In this document: piece after piece, positions 29,501 through 38,235 of the stretch
Layout of the letters: the number at the start of each line of letters is the position of its first letter
Numbering within the stretch: position 1 is the first letter of the stretch
NCBI RefSeq assembly: GCF_000330505.1
Contig: NW_004440426.1
Coordinates: forward strand, 530,950 to 594,949
Origin: Entamoeba invadens IP1
Lineage: Eukaryota; Evosea; Mastigamoebida; Endamoebidae
Direction: 5' to 3'
DNA length: 64,000 nt
Made by a program: the position numbers and the translations under genes
The notes under the pieces: generated by a model
Seen by the model: only the letters and a program-made list of their open reading frames with translations
What the model was told of the DNA's origin: nothing
Database searches by the model: none

Positions 29501-31504
29501 AGACGAGAAAGTATTATAGCGAAAGGGACTGTGAAGACGGAAAGGATCCCGGCGGAAGACATTCAAAACATCGCATCTCGACGGTTCATGTTAAGAAATA
29601 TAGCAGTTGAGTTGTTTGTGAGTGGTGGTCGGAATAAGTTGATTATCTTTGAAGATGGATATGAGGCTGCTATGAAGAGTCTTGCCCCATTCAAACAGAA
29701 GCAAGAAGATATGACTAGTGGTATCCATCAAGAGAAGAAGACCATCTTAGCACCACTTAAGATCTTCAATCAAATGGATCCAATGACTGCGAAGTGGGTA
29801 GAAGGGAAGATATCCAATTTCTATTATTTGATGTATTTGAATACGAAGTCAGGACGTACATTTAATGATGTCACGCAATATCCGGTCATGCCTTGGGTCA
29901 TTGCGGACTATTCGAGTGAGAATATCAATCTTCAAGACCAACGGATATACAGAGACTTGTCGAAACCAATGGGCGCACTCACGCCAGAACGAGCGGAGAA
30001 TACAATCGAACGCTTTGAAGCAGTCAAAGATAACCCTGAAATGGCGTTTCATTATGGATCACATTATACGTCAGTTGGTGTGACATTGTACTATTTAATA
30101 CGATGCGAACCATTCTCACATTTTGGAATTGAGTTGCAAGGAGGTCGCTTCGATTTGGCTGACCGACTGTTTAATAGTCTTGAAGACCTCTGGAAGTTGT
30201 TAAGTGGACCCACAGTGAAACAAGTGATGGAACTTATACCTGAGTTTTTCTACTTCCCGGAATTCTTGAGGAACTTCGACAAATTTGACTTGAAGAAAAG
30301 AAACGACGGAACGCTCCAAGTCGACGATGTGGTACTCCCGAAGTGGGCGCGAGGAAGTTACCGACGCTTTGTGAGAACGAATATGATGGCGCTGGAATCG
30401 CCGTATGTCTCGGCACATCTCCACGAATGGATCGACTTGATCTTTGGATATAAACAACAGGGAGAAGCCGCATTGAAGGCACTCAATTTGTTCCACCCGT
30501 CATCGTATGAAGGAGGTGTCGACATGAAGAGTGTTGTCGACGAGAAGCTTAAAAAGGCGTACGAGGACATGATCATTAACTTTGGGCAGACTCCGATACA
30601 AATATTCAAACAGCCGCATCCGAAGAGAACTGTTCCGAAAACAGGGTTTCAGTACGGAGTGTTGTTAGCTGAAAATTGGGATATTGTTGTCACGAAACAA
30701 CACAACTTCCCCGTCCTCTCATTTTCTGTGATACAACAGAACTTTGTTGGATTGCCGTCGATCATCCCAATAGAGAAGGGAGGAAAGTTGTTGACGTTTA
30801 CGGAAGATGGAACAATCACTGTGACCCAAAATGGGAAGACGTATGGAGTGATAGAAAACGTCTCCACCCCCGGGAAGATAGTGTGTAGTGTTTGTGACAG
30901 TAGAATAGTGTGTGGCACCCGTGATGGTATTATTATAGTTTATGAAACTATAAATGGGTTGAAAGAGATTGGACGTATGCGGGGCCATCAACGCGCAGTC
31001 GAAGCTGTTGACATCTGCAAAGAGTATTCTATTATAGTAAGTGGCGATGAGAGTGGCGAAATCATCGAGTGGGATCTTCACACATACAAAATCATCCGAT
31101 CATTCAACCATGGCGAGAAAATCCATCTTGTGAAGACTCAAACGGAAACGGGGGATATTGTCACGTTAAGTAAAACACTACTGAAACATTGGACTATTAA
31201 TGGAGACTTCATTCAATCAATTCAATTGAGTAATCCACCAACAGAAGCTTTAATACCAAACATTCCAGAGTGGATCCCTGGGCATATTCTATTAACTGGA
31301 CACACGGATGGTACTATTGATGTCTGGAGACTCGACGAATCAATCTGTCTGGGAGATGGCGATTGTCCAACGCACCAACATGAGCCTAAATTACTTAAAC
31401 AGCATCATATTCATGAAGGAAAAGTCACTGCTTTATCACTTTCAGACGATTTCACCACTCTCTATGTTGGGTATGAGGACGGTACTGCTGTTAAAGTGAT
31501 GTAA
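23591..31504 (+). CDS. Giant PH-BEACH-WD40 protein
   Basis: Member of the BEACH protein class (Lyst, neurobeachin, ALFY, LvsA-type), large scaffolds acting in membrane traffic, lysosome size control or autophagy. Length is 2637 aa from ATG 23591, uninterrupted. Residues 1-800 and 1000-1900 are long helical (ARM/HEAT-like) regions. A concanavalin-like sandwich at about 815-990 carries FSIVLWTNLP and WNHIGVVCKS. A PH-like domain lies near 1930-2040, and the BEACH domain at about 2055-2345 with YPVMPWVIADY, then DLSKPMGAL, HYGSHYTS and PFSHF. The C-terminus is a WD40 repeat region with DGIIIVYE, SGEIIEWDLHTY and DGTIDVWRLDE. Arrangement fits the ALFY/Lyst type, but no FYVE finger is seen. Confidence 0.93.
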   Translation: MSLFKSFLKPREVQPRNENVTSFNKHYTIYLSNHHVSEIEKCMELFFKIPSPTIQSIPTLSSFTQTLIAIFDQTLNQVDQSSIEWLNGIHRQNSPNGQDLFRCIRDIAQFGNVEQISLFSTTQFLTKITELYTFLVDVSRDENDPLLSQLMSLIILTVPQSPRFSLPSGLLVLRFDKPETQINLLPVFQTVTHAHMTPDLLLTVSREGSVGKTISTLNQAKASTDVLRLLESYLGFVRSTAYVSDAISTYLTKNGFYEATLRILIEADKNHLKEVDGVLDVIAPLMFFGDFSPHIEQFQRYNDNTRILANRYPYFLVKNKHVPLFLQNYCLKTERQEGKLHTMKLIERMFRENPMNYAALSTIDYTQRFFFIFNDVSQVVRDTMLSVCVYLSRCQKFIPFPEVKTIATHLNPQSVEKTPQLINSFNYLISQLLVDNKKYQKVFQESEMTKNAVETFNYFVEHLEEGNASTLIVGVIRILALLVDKSNENFEEIKKANAMKQALLLFKTNANFRGELTKLFLTAIEFFNELEMKQFVRNLIEPLEEDISPISLLRSLCVMLYRSNGVKECFRQLGGFTFYQRFYAKWGWDMSTVPQHVDDNQYMLMEWSFIAIIYSMKGSKDNRKHFDDTYKQNNVMNRIVENCGFLKEEKYQERMCCLLIAIIFEITDIEKVKALGLFDKPMGGVLIYHPFVLHALLKAVHSSLPLQQQKSVLNFLSTIAREDVNVRKMAAENLTSTVINDFIEDIKTQSELHQNVLDFLVQLISYDIKKEDVSVLLKTLKAQPYDEGIVQCILDSVMKSDRNGALSFNTAPIGYSCISVPINKSMFPLPQFSIVLWTNLPMINSELYLFQILQVVNGIEQNGLSISVTSEGLRVVYGAKTMFEKVQLPRKWNHIGVVCKSKKIVLYVNGLLKATEKIVAFNPTVYRCVIGHSKENKVIPNAVFKIGPLKMLDFALNDQQVRDLYLLGEMYQGTFQTTDYSQYEVLPNYDENDVNVIQSFSTVGTFTLSMLNLNIPVPSMVVNSDHILSNFAMNSCTTFGTVNTASPNDLTDGIFQVGGVVVLLALILKSDTPDKMNKSLKLLLAALRKSEGLFREMKRIKGFELLNLFIYKKAKLMSTDSLLVLLSFAGVDPSKRDSAVIASPQIFDTLVLDFSLFYQFENPQTVILYVLQSFVSLIYNNKYAQVNISILRSLHFLSRLIDLFQDDIVDDEVIQITINLLQHFLLNSCTTDDVKHFVRLVFHFISIIDSKTSTATLLKKTEIRFISLMKLVLCLATNLKDKQVLLSVFTPAVLFHIFSAQSIPKSILLLTLKVAASLMAVASQSKNTFSSQFVKDKGILFVTYQLKRCVDSTETVFSLLGLITNQIVPDVSSSTFAQYKKMPFSNGPVQSPEYISSIIKLLRLQMVEYNKEKDQKMVELIELTSGVICDLMEKPEIYNYVFAECLSEYISIFVGENGYFKMGDDLEVYYRKLLFGLGVAFATQMIQNPTKSVIAHELLYENSSFLSEEEESEFLGEMLTGIGMSVLNQLNADVAIDRVSTYMSLFMNGRIDFILTKVTRKQELISVLRDDIKYIKIVQLSGRKGRGIYPLYDVLNRIVLLTFDRNQQEEIECIIEMINREVEVIFNEVNANEQFVHMLLHGVLRIFYENDGVYQLTLGSFIRTVISKRTNLINKIFQTRPSLQNGLVALLDMPSNDATEWIITNKDEVLKGDVECLLKYSTQWMTDESTHLSSFKTPLEQRRTDRINLNKQSDVQCLEAIKKIQHKNKQLRERVSVLIKEEAEKTVEHFRAIHAQSQGAWEAVAETLFLEKGIWWDGNPCLWTLDNVEGPCRMRKRLVRDTDFTSRYSTTSKDGFIDVELNKMHKDKSYEIPEYLVVKDEVEIAETYTMTPSPKIEESLHKRRGTFSGEDDIYKMMKTSLNKNMNFGLIETGDDVKSRFNCFVINGMDKISCIFIVCTQAVYVVEGLELRRESIIAKGTVKTERIPAEDIQNIASRRFMLRNIAVELFVSGGRNKLIIFEDGYEAAMKSLAPFKQKQEDMTSGIHQEKKTILAPLKIFNQMDPMTAKWVEGKISNFYYLMYLNTKSGRTFNDVTQYPVMPWVIADYSSENINLQDQRIYRDLSKPMGALTPERAENTIERFEAVKDNPEMAFHYGSHYTSVGVTLYYLIRCEPFSHFGIELQGGRFDLADRLFNSLEDLWKLLSGPTVKQVMELIPEFFYFPEFLRNFDKFDLKKRNDGTLQVDDVVLPKWARGSYRRFVRTNMMALESPYVSAHLHEWIDLIFGYKQQGEAALKALNLFHPSSYEGGVDMKSVVDEKLKKAYEDMIINFGQTPIQIFKQPHPKRTVPKTGFQYGVLLAENWDIVVTKQHNFPVLSFSVIQQNFVGLPSIIPIEKGGKLLTFTEDGTITVTQNGKTYGVIENVSTPGKIVCSVCDSRIVCGTRDGIIIVYETINGLKEIGRMRGHQRAVEAVDICKEYSIIVSGDESGEIIEWDLHTYKIIRSFNHGEKIHLVKTQTETGDIVTLSKTLLKHWTINGDFIQSIQLSNPPTEALIPNIPEWIPGHILLTGHTDGTIDVWRLDESICLGDGDCPTHQHEPKLLKQHHIHEGKVTALSLSDDFTTLYVGYEDGTAVKVM

Positions 31505-31726
31505 TTTGATTTCATTGTCTACTTCACTTGTATTACTATAATTATAATAATAGTAATATATTAATATAATAATATATTATTATATTATAGTAATATTCAT
31601 AATACTATAATATTAATTATAATATACTATATAAATATGGATCAGTAAGACACCCAAATAATATAATTATATTAACTATAAGTATGAAATAATAAGAAAA
31701 CACAAAGATAACAATGAATCAATCCT

Positions 31727-32450
31727 TTACTTCTTCCCATCGCAACTGTGTTTTTGTTCCAACAATGAAAGAATCTCGATTTTATCACTAGGCTTCCCGG
31801 AACAAATTTTGATATGGTCATACCTGACGCCGTTCGACACGAGTTTCTTGAGAATATTATCTTGCATTGGTGGTAATGTCATTATATTCTGGAAATTTGG
31901 ACTCTTCTCCAAATATAAAAGTACACGAGGACCTAACACAGTCTTTCTGAATATGTCATGTGTGAGATACGGTTGAAATGCTTCGTCGGTGAATGGGTTG
32001 ACATCCAAAAAAAGTTTTGTAAGTAACATCCTGACGTGTATGTTGTTGCCCCCTTCGATCAGTTTTAACGAATCGACAATTGTTCGGATTTGTATTAAAT
32101 TGTTCTCTAAAACACATCGGAAAAGTAAGAACTTTTTGACTTCAAGAAGCGCTAACAACTCACTTTCATTCTTGATGCTGTGTGTCGATATATTTGTACC
32201 TTTTATAGAACACTTGAATTAGTAATAATAATACAATTGAATTTTTAACAAACTCGACGTATCGCGTTAACAACTCGTCCGCTTTTTCGACTTGGTCGGT
32301 GACAATCAGACGAAGAAAATAGTCTTTGTCAAAGTATATCTTTGTACATGACGCATACGCATTCGCAGAAACTTCATCAGCCTCTTTTTGTAAATAGTTA
32401 AGAACAAGATATTTGAACTCGCGTTGTACAGCGTCTTCTGCTGGTTGCAT
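31727..32450 (-). CDS. TOPLESS-domain (LisH-CTLH) protein lacking WD40 repeats, two exons
   Basis: Exons 32450-32254 and 32177-31727 join in frame across a 76-nt intron with GTTTGTTA donor and CACAG acceptor, giving 215 aa. The N-terminus EFKYLVLNYLQKEADEVSAN fits a LisH helix pair, followed by a CTLH-type YFDKDYFLRLIVTDQVEKAD. The C-terminal part RVLLYLEKSPNFQ, then LPPMQDNILKKLV, ending EQKHSC resembles the end of the plant TOPLESS tetramerisation domain, including its conserved terminal His-Ser-Cys. TOPLESS proteins are transcriptional co-repressors; their C-terminal WD40 propellers are absent here and the gene ends soon after the domain. It could be a co-repressor adaptor or an unrelated LisH-CTLH protein. 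Confidence 0.6.
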
Positions 32451-33019
32451 TGAATTATGGAAGTTCTTGAATAATAAGTATCTTGTGTTTGTAACTATAG
32501 TAGTATTATATTATTACTATTATATAAACTAGTTTACATTTTTTTGTGTTGGTTACTATATAATATATTTATATTATTTTTTAGATTTTGTTGAAAATCA
32601 TTCATAGTATTATTTATAAGTCTAATATAATTAACATCTAAATTAGTTGGGTTTTTATTTTATTATATTTAATTATTGAAATATAGTTAATTTTTAATTA
32701 TTCAACAAAACTTTTTTAATAAAAATAAATTAAATTATTTTTGTATTTATTATTGTTATTATAAACCATTATTAATAGTATTACAATCCATATTTAAAAT
32801 TAACATTTGTTTAGTTATTAAATAGTTAAACCTAACATTAATATTCCTACTAATTACATGAATTAATGAAACCCTGCAATAGAAAAGAGGGTAATTGAAA
32901 AAGCCAGAAATAGTAGCTAAAACATTGGACGAGTTAAGGTGATTAAAAAATAGTAATAATAATAATATAATAATAGTATTATAATACAATTGAACAAACG
33001 CAACAACAGAAACACTAAC
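32451..33019. other. AT-rich intergenic region
   Basis: About 570 bases between the TOPLESS-domain gene (its promoter side) and the 3' end of the Myb gene. Minus-strand frames here are low-complexity and not called. Confidence 0.45.
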
Positions 33020-33526
33020 TTACAGATTTGTTTTTTTCTTTTTAGCGGATGCGAAAAGAGAAGCGAGGTACAGTACATCTCTATCGAGAATACACTTGAC
33101 CTTTTCTTGGACTTGTGTGGAAGTCGCTTTGGAGCTTTTAAAGTACTTTTGTGCATGTGTTCTGACTTGAATGGAATTGCGTGTACCTATATAAGCTGCT
33201 ATTTGTTGTACAGGTAACCCTCCACACTTTGTGGCATTCAAGTATTGAATACACACAAGAAATCGGATGTGTTCTTTCTCATGCCAATACTTGAAGTTTC
33301 CTGTTGTGGTCATCGGACGATTGTCGAAAAGTTCTTTCCACTTCATTTCTTGCTCAGCCCATATCTTGTTGAACTCACTGACAAGACCTCGATGACTTTC
33401 AAAGTCACTCGGATAGTCCTCCGTCATGACCTTGTGAGATTGGTACTCTCTGGACATGCTATATTTACTTTGCAGTTCTCTTTTATTCAAGCTTTGGAGT
33501 TTCCATAAACCCATTTGCCTTGTCAT
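33020..33526 (-). CDS. SHAQKYF-type single-repeat Myb transcription factor
   Basis: DNA-binding protein of 168 aa, single exon, ATG at 33526. One Myb repeat lies at about residues 80-135: W in YWHEKEHIRFLVCIQYL, then GLPVQQIAAYIGTRNSIQVRTHAQKYF, the third-helix signature of the SHAQKYF class. The C-terminus ends in a lysine-rich stretch that may be a nuclear localisation signal. In Entamoeba, Mybs of this class include a regulator of stage-specific (cyst) genes. Whether this is that gene or another family member cannot be told from sequence alone. Confidence 0.88.
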   Translation of the reverse strand: MTRQMGLWKLQSLNKRELQSKYSMSREYQSHKVMTEDYPSDFESHRGLVSEFNKIWAEQEMKWKELFDNRPMTTTGNFKYWHEKEHIRFLVCIQYLNATKCGGLPVQQIAAYIGTRNSIQVRTHAQKYFKSSKATSTQVQEKVKCILDRDVLYLASLFASAKKKKTNL

Positions 33527-34760
33527 CTTTGTATGCGTTTTCCTGAAACTATACCCCTATCCGTTTTTTCGCATGTTTTGCTCTTCTTTTCACACTTTTA
33601 CGTGTAAAAGGACGGGATTATTCGCTTCTATAAATTCATGCTTCCTTGTGAAATTGCGGTTTTGTAAGCAAAAAAGAGTGGGAATTAACGGGAAATGTAC
33701 TAGACTTGGGGTAAAAAGAACAATTAAAATATTGCACAATAGTTTAAAAATGCCCGAAAAACAAGCGAAGGTCTAACAAACAATTCGTGGATTTTTTTCT
33801 TATCCTTTTTTCGTGCTCTTACTAAAAACGAGTCCTCCTAATATTGTTTTTTACTTCTCATTAGATATTCCTTTGTTTTTATTGTATTAAAATAACGGCA
33901 TCGTTGTGCACGAGAAAACAGGATTGTTACCAATAAAAAAGGGTATGGATTTCGGGTCGCTCAATTCATAGCCAGATTTCTATGGTTCAAAAAACAATTC
34001 ATAACAAAAAGGCGTTTTTTGTCGGTTTTCAACTTATTCAGATTATTCCGTTTTTGAGCTTTTTTTCGGGATTTTTGGAGTTCGTTTTCTTCAATTTTGT
34101 TTTCATCGTCTTTTTTCAATATTTCGTTAACTTAATTTCGAATTATTCCACTTGTTAAGAAAATTTTAGTATTATTTTAAATTTTGTTTTTAATATCAAT
34201 AACACGGAAGAAGAAGAAGAAATTTCACAACAAAAAAAACGAATGATAAAGGAACTAAGCCGAACTATATACTATTGGTATACTTACTATATAACTGTTA
34301 TTCAAAAAAATAAAACTAATTTGGGTAAAATAAACCACTGTGTATTAAAATATTAAAATAGTGTTAAAAATAAACATAACATAATAACATTTACTATAAT
34401 TTAATATATTTTTAAAATAATACTTACTATTATTTCTTTTTTTTTCCATATTTTTTCTCCATAAAACATTTAACTGTTTGAATCAACTAAATTTGCTTAA
34501 TCTAATAGTTGCTTATTTGTTAAAAAGTTTTATTCCACCCAAAATCAAATAATTTTTTTTATAACTCATAAAATAAATTATAAAGATATTAATAAAATTT
34601 AAAATAATAACATAATTAATAATTCCGATATAAACAATTAAATATGTATTTTACTTGGCATAATCAAATATAATAGTATAGTATAAATAGTATAAATAAC
34701 TAGTATAGTTATTTATAATAGTACAAATAGACAATAAAACACATTTAATTCAGAAACACA
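33527..34760. other. AT-rich intergenic region, 1.2 kb
   Basis: Upstream of the Myb gene and downstream of the next minus-strand gene. It contains homopolymer-rich sequence and a short GAA-rich run near 34207. No gene, inverted-repeat element or RNA was recognised. Confidence 0.45.
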
Positions 34761-35839
34761 TTACTCGGAAGCAAGAACGTCTTTGATTTCAACGTCCGTA
34801 AACAAAATAGGCTTGAGTGTATCGAGGACATTGTCTCTTACGTCTTTTCGTGTTTCTGGTCTGAATTCTATCGAGGAAATCCCCATAGTAACTTCCTCCA
34901 ATTGTGTAAGACCGGAAGAGAACACAAGCCGGAGTTCCCACATGAATTGGAAATATTCGTCTTCCTTTTTACTTGTCGATTCTTGTTTTCTGTAATGAAT
35001 TAAATAAGTTTTATCTTGAAGAATACACGCCACTTCCCAAAACATAGGATCTACAGATAAGAACGAATTTGTAACGCATTTGATCGAACGAACAAACGAG
35101 AATCTTTGAAGAGTAACGAGCCACATACCATCTTTAAATGGAGTGTAGAATTTGCGATGATCTTTTGGTTAATTGCTTTCAAAAAAGTGATCACCGGACT
35201 AACGTCTTTTTGTTGGCCATCCTCAAGAAATACTTTTGTTAATATCCTTATCAGAAAGGTCTTCTGCACACTCATATCTTCATCATTTGCCATCGTCGAG
35301 TTCCATTCCTGTTCAATCTTGGCACACTGCTCATCTCCTTCAAAGAGTGTACAGATACACTTAATGACTTGGAAACAATCCCCCGCCTTCGGCGCTTGTG
35401 TCTTCTCAGCAGACTCATCGGGGAATAACGTGTCATAATTACCTTCAGAGACTTCTCTAACTATAGACAAGTGATTCAATAATCGAGGTAAGTCCCCAGC
35501 TATGGGAAAAGTCTCTAATTTGCCGTCTTTAATAACTTTACGTGTAGACTCTTGCCAGTCGGGAAGGTTTTTCATCAACGCATTGATGTTGACGGGAGTA
35601 GCTATAGACATGCGGTCGAGCCGTTGCTGCTCTTTTTTGTCTGTCACCATCACAGAACGCCGCTTGGGATCCTTCGTGTCACCCTTTTTGTCCTTCGATG
35701 CGTCCTTGACTTCCTTGCTTTTGTCTTTTGCCTTTCGCTTCAGAAAGGAGAAGAACCCGTGCTTCTTCTTTTTCTCCTTGTCGACCTTCTCCTCCATTGG
35801 CGTACAAAGGGTATTTAAGTTCACTTTATTTTTCATCAT
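34761..35839 (-). CDS. Unknown protein with basic N-terminus, two exons
   Basis: Exons 35839-35098 and 35050-34761 join in frame across a 47-nt intron with GTTTGTTC donor and CTGTAG acceptor, giving 343 aa. Without splicing the first frame runs into an unrelated tail. The N-terminal ~75 residues are very Lys-rich (KEKKKKHGFFSFLKRKAKDK), possibly a membrane- or nucleus-targeting patch. The rest is helical, with CFQVIKCICTLFEGDEQCAK in the middle and a beta-rich stretch with MFWEVACILQDKTYLIHYRK near the C-terminus. I do not recognise the family. A diverged GAP or PH-containing signalling protein is conceivable but unsupported. Confidence 0.7.
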
Positions 35840-36537
35840 TCATTTTCTGGCTTGAAATTTGAAGTGAGCAATACGCAATTGGTTTGAAGCTAATCTTCGG
35901 GGCTTTTAGAATATAACAATTGAAATAAATTCGCTTCGAGTTGTATTTTATTGGCTTAGTTATTGATTGACTAAATAATACCATCTTATTTCATTCATTA
36001 GATGATAAGTATTATAGCTCTATTATATAAATAGATTAATATATGGCTCAATGCTATTTCTTTAATATAATATGATAGAATATAGTTATACAATAGATTT
36101 CATTCGAAGTACCTTGAAATATATTTATGTGTTTTTTTCAAGTTAGTTTTTAACTGAATTTAAAAAAAGATATTGATTTGTTTTATTTGCTTGAAAAAGG
36201 CGAAATTTTTGGGTGTTTTTACTTGCAATAAAAATAATTGTAGCAAAATGTTCTAATTCATCTAAACTTAATTGAACAAATCAAAAATATATTTTTATAT
36301 TTTTATAACAAAATATAATATAAATTTTAGTTCTAGTGTAATCAACCATTAAAATGTCAACAAATCTTTTTTCAAAAACATTTTTCTTAATAGTATTATT
36401 TTAATACTATAATATTATAAAATAATAGTATTAATATAAATATTATAAAATATTGTATTTTTTGATTGTTTTTATTTAATAACATAATATTATTATAATA
36501 TAATTATAATTCTTTTTACAAATGTTTTTGATTAATG
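35840..36537. other. AT-rich intergenic region
   Basis: About 700 bases between the unknown gene's start and the MITE. Only A/T-rich sequence with short A/T palindromes was seen. Confidence 0.45.
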
Positions 36538-36943
36538 GCTGTTCGGCGACTTTTGATATTACTGAGAAGTCGGCGACTTTTTGAGTCCCTTCAAAAGTCG
36601 CCGACTTCTTTTAGAACTAAATAACTATTAACTTTAATAAATTATACCATATTCATTATAGTCTCAAAAATGTGTAAAAACACATTAGTTGTTATAATTT
36701 GTTATATTATAATCATATAAATATAATTTAAAAAATGATTTGAGAAGATATAATTGGGACGGTATTGTTTCATTTTACTTTTTAATAATAATTATATTAG
36801 ATTTATATGGTTTATTTTTTCAATATCTTTTACATGATAAATGGTATTCTGAATAGTTATTTAACTAAATATTTAGGTCAGCGACTTTTAAGACCACTAA
36901 AAAGTCGGCGATTTTTAAAGAAACTGTAAAGTCGCCGAACAGC
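36538..36943. mobile_element. MITE with 16-bp inverted repeats and palindromic subterminal motifs
   Basis: GCTGTTCGGCGACTTT at 36538-36553 is matched exactly, inverted, at 36928-36943. The core GTCGGCGACTT recurs six times in all, in both orientations: at the two ends, twice near the left (around 36569 and 36592) and twice near the right (around 36878 and 36903). The two inner-left copies form near-perfect odd palindromes (AAGTCGGCGACTT and AAGTCGCCGACTT). GC-rich motifs in very AT-rich DNA make it stand out. There is no coding capacity. Target duplication and superfamily are not clear; clustered subterminal repeats are typical of hAT-type elements. Confidence 0.75.
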
Positions 36944-37014
36944 TATAATACAATAAGAATAATAGGTTTTAGTTTAAAAAATAGTACAAACGAGACAACA
37001 AAATAAAAATACAT

Positions 37015-38235
37015 TTACAAAATAGTGTGATTGTTCTCTCTCAAAGATAACAAAATTGTGTCGATAGTAACTCTTTGTTTCTGGTCTTTTTTAAGACAGC
37101 CAAGGATTACACGAGTTAATTGTGAAGGGACAAAGCTGTTTTCAAATTGTTCTTCCTTAAGTAATTTTCTTGACCCATTAGCATTGACTGACAAGTCCCA
37201 AGTCAGTATTTGGACCATAGTAATACCAAAAGAGAAGATATCCGTTGCCGTCGAGTAATTCTTATGATTTGCGAGTTCTGGAGACATATATAAAGGGGTT
37301 CCAACTTCTTCTGAGAAGTTGTCGCACGACTTAAAGGCCTGATACGTACGAGCTTTTGAGAACCCAGAGATCTTAGCGTTGACTTCCATTTTATCGAGTA
37401 AAGAGATGACGTTGATATTTTCCGGTTTAATGTCTCTATGAATGACGTTATTCTTATGAATGAAATTTAATCCTTTTGCTATATCAAGACAAAGTTTCAC
37501 TCTGACAGACAACTCTGGCATTGCGTGTAACTGAATGACATCCTTCAATGTCCCAATACCATTGTCTTCAGTTAATATACATTCATGATGTGGGATATGG
37601 CAAGCTCCAACAAAGTAATTAATGTACTGATAATTCAGTGTTTTTAATATCCCAATTTCACGCTCAAATAACACCTTAGACTCATCAGACCTGTTATCAA
37701 CAACAACATCACAACCTCGGAATTTCCCGCGCCACACAAAGTCTTTGAACTCATTGATGCCGAGAAACTCCTTTTCGTCAATATCCTGATAGTCGACAGA
37801 AAGACTCTTTTTGCTCTGAAACTCGACCTTGACGGGCTGTTTCTGAACCAGCTTCTTTGTTGTTGTCACCAAAAAAATAGCTTCGGACACTTTACAGGTG
37901 CAAAGTGGTGTAAATTCAAGAGTAAACTCAAACGCCTCATTTGGGCGAAGTTTAAGAGTCGAGGGTTCCGATCGAAACGAAAATCGCGAAGAGCTTTTCA
38001 TGTTTTTTTCAAAGGAAATTTGCGTTGTTTTCTTCCCTGCGTTTGCAACTATTATTTTTGCTTTGGTGGGTTGGCAGACGGATATGTCGGAAGAGTCTTT
38101 GGTCTCCGTAAGGTGAAGCGAGAGTTTATCAGTGGAGATGTCTTGGATGTCTGGACATTCGGTGAGCCAGTTACTGACTTTCTCGAAGTACAAATTAGCG
38201 ATGGTTTGCTTGTGCTTAAAGAACAGGTTTTTCAT
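37015..38235 (-). CDS. TKL-type kinase-like protein, predicted pseudokinase
   Basis: Length 406 aa, ATG at 38235, no signal peptide or membrane segment. Residues ~35-145 form a beta-rich module resembling the juxtamembrane module of the transmembrane kinase at 39646-45245. The kinase fold spans about 155-400: HRDIKPEN is intact, as are GTPLYMSPEL and the DIFSFGITM helix. However, the Gly loop is LGINEFK, the VAIK lysine position reads VVVD, and the DFG motif is replaced by GFS (in ISGFSKA). Loss of both the ATP-anchoring lysine and the magnesium-binding aspartate predicts no catalysis. Since the reading frame is clean, it is likely an expressed regulatory pseudokinase rather than a broken gene. 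Confidence 0.82.
   Translation of the reverse strand: MKNLFFKHKQTIANLYFEKVSNWLTECPDIQDISTDKLSLHLTETKDSSDISVCQPTKAKIIVANAGKKTTQISFEKNMKSSSRFSFRSEPSTLKLRPNEAFEFTLEFTPLCTCKVSEAIFLVTTTKKLVQKQPVKVEFQSKKSLSVDYQDIDEKEFLGINEFKDFVWRGKFRGCDVVVDNRSDESKVLFEREIGILKTLNYQYINYFVGACHIPHHECILTEDNGIGTLKDVIQLHAMPELSVRVKLCLDIAKGLNFIHKNNVIHRDIKPENINVISLLDKMEVNAKISGFSKARTYQAFKSCDNFSEEVGTPLYMSPELANHKNYSTATDIFSFGITMVQILTWDLSVNANGSRKLLKEEQFENSFVPSQLTRVILGCLKKDQKQRVTIDTILLSLRENNHTIL

Noticed and set aside
30719..31081. 120-codon minus-strand frame
   Set aside because: Antisense shadow of the WD40 repeats.
31505..31726. A/T-only inverted repeats after the BEACH gene
   Set aside because: Such palindromes are frequent by chance at this composition, with no GC-containing arms and no terminus-like motif.
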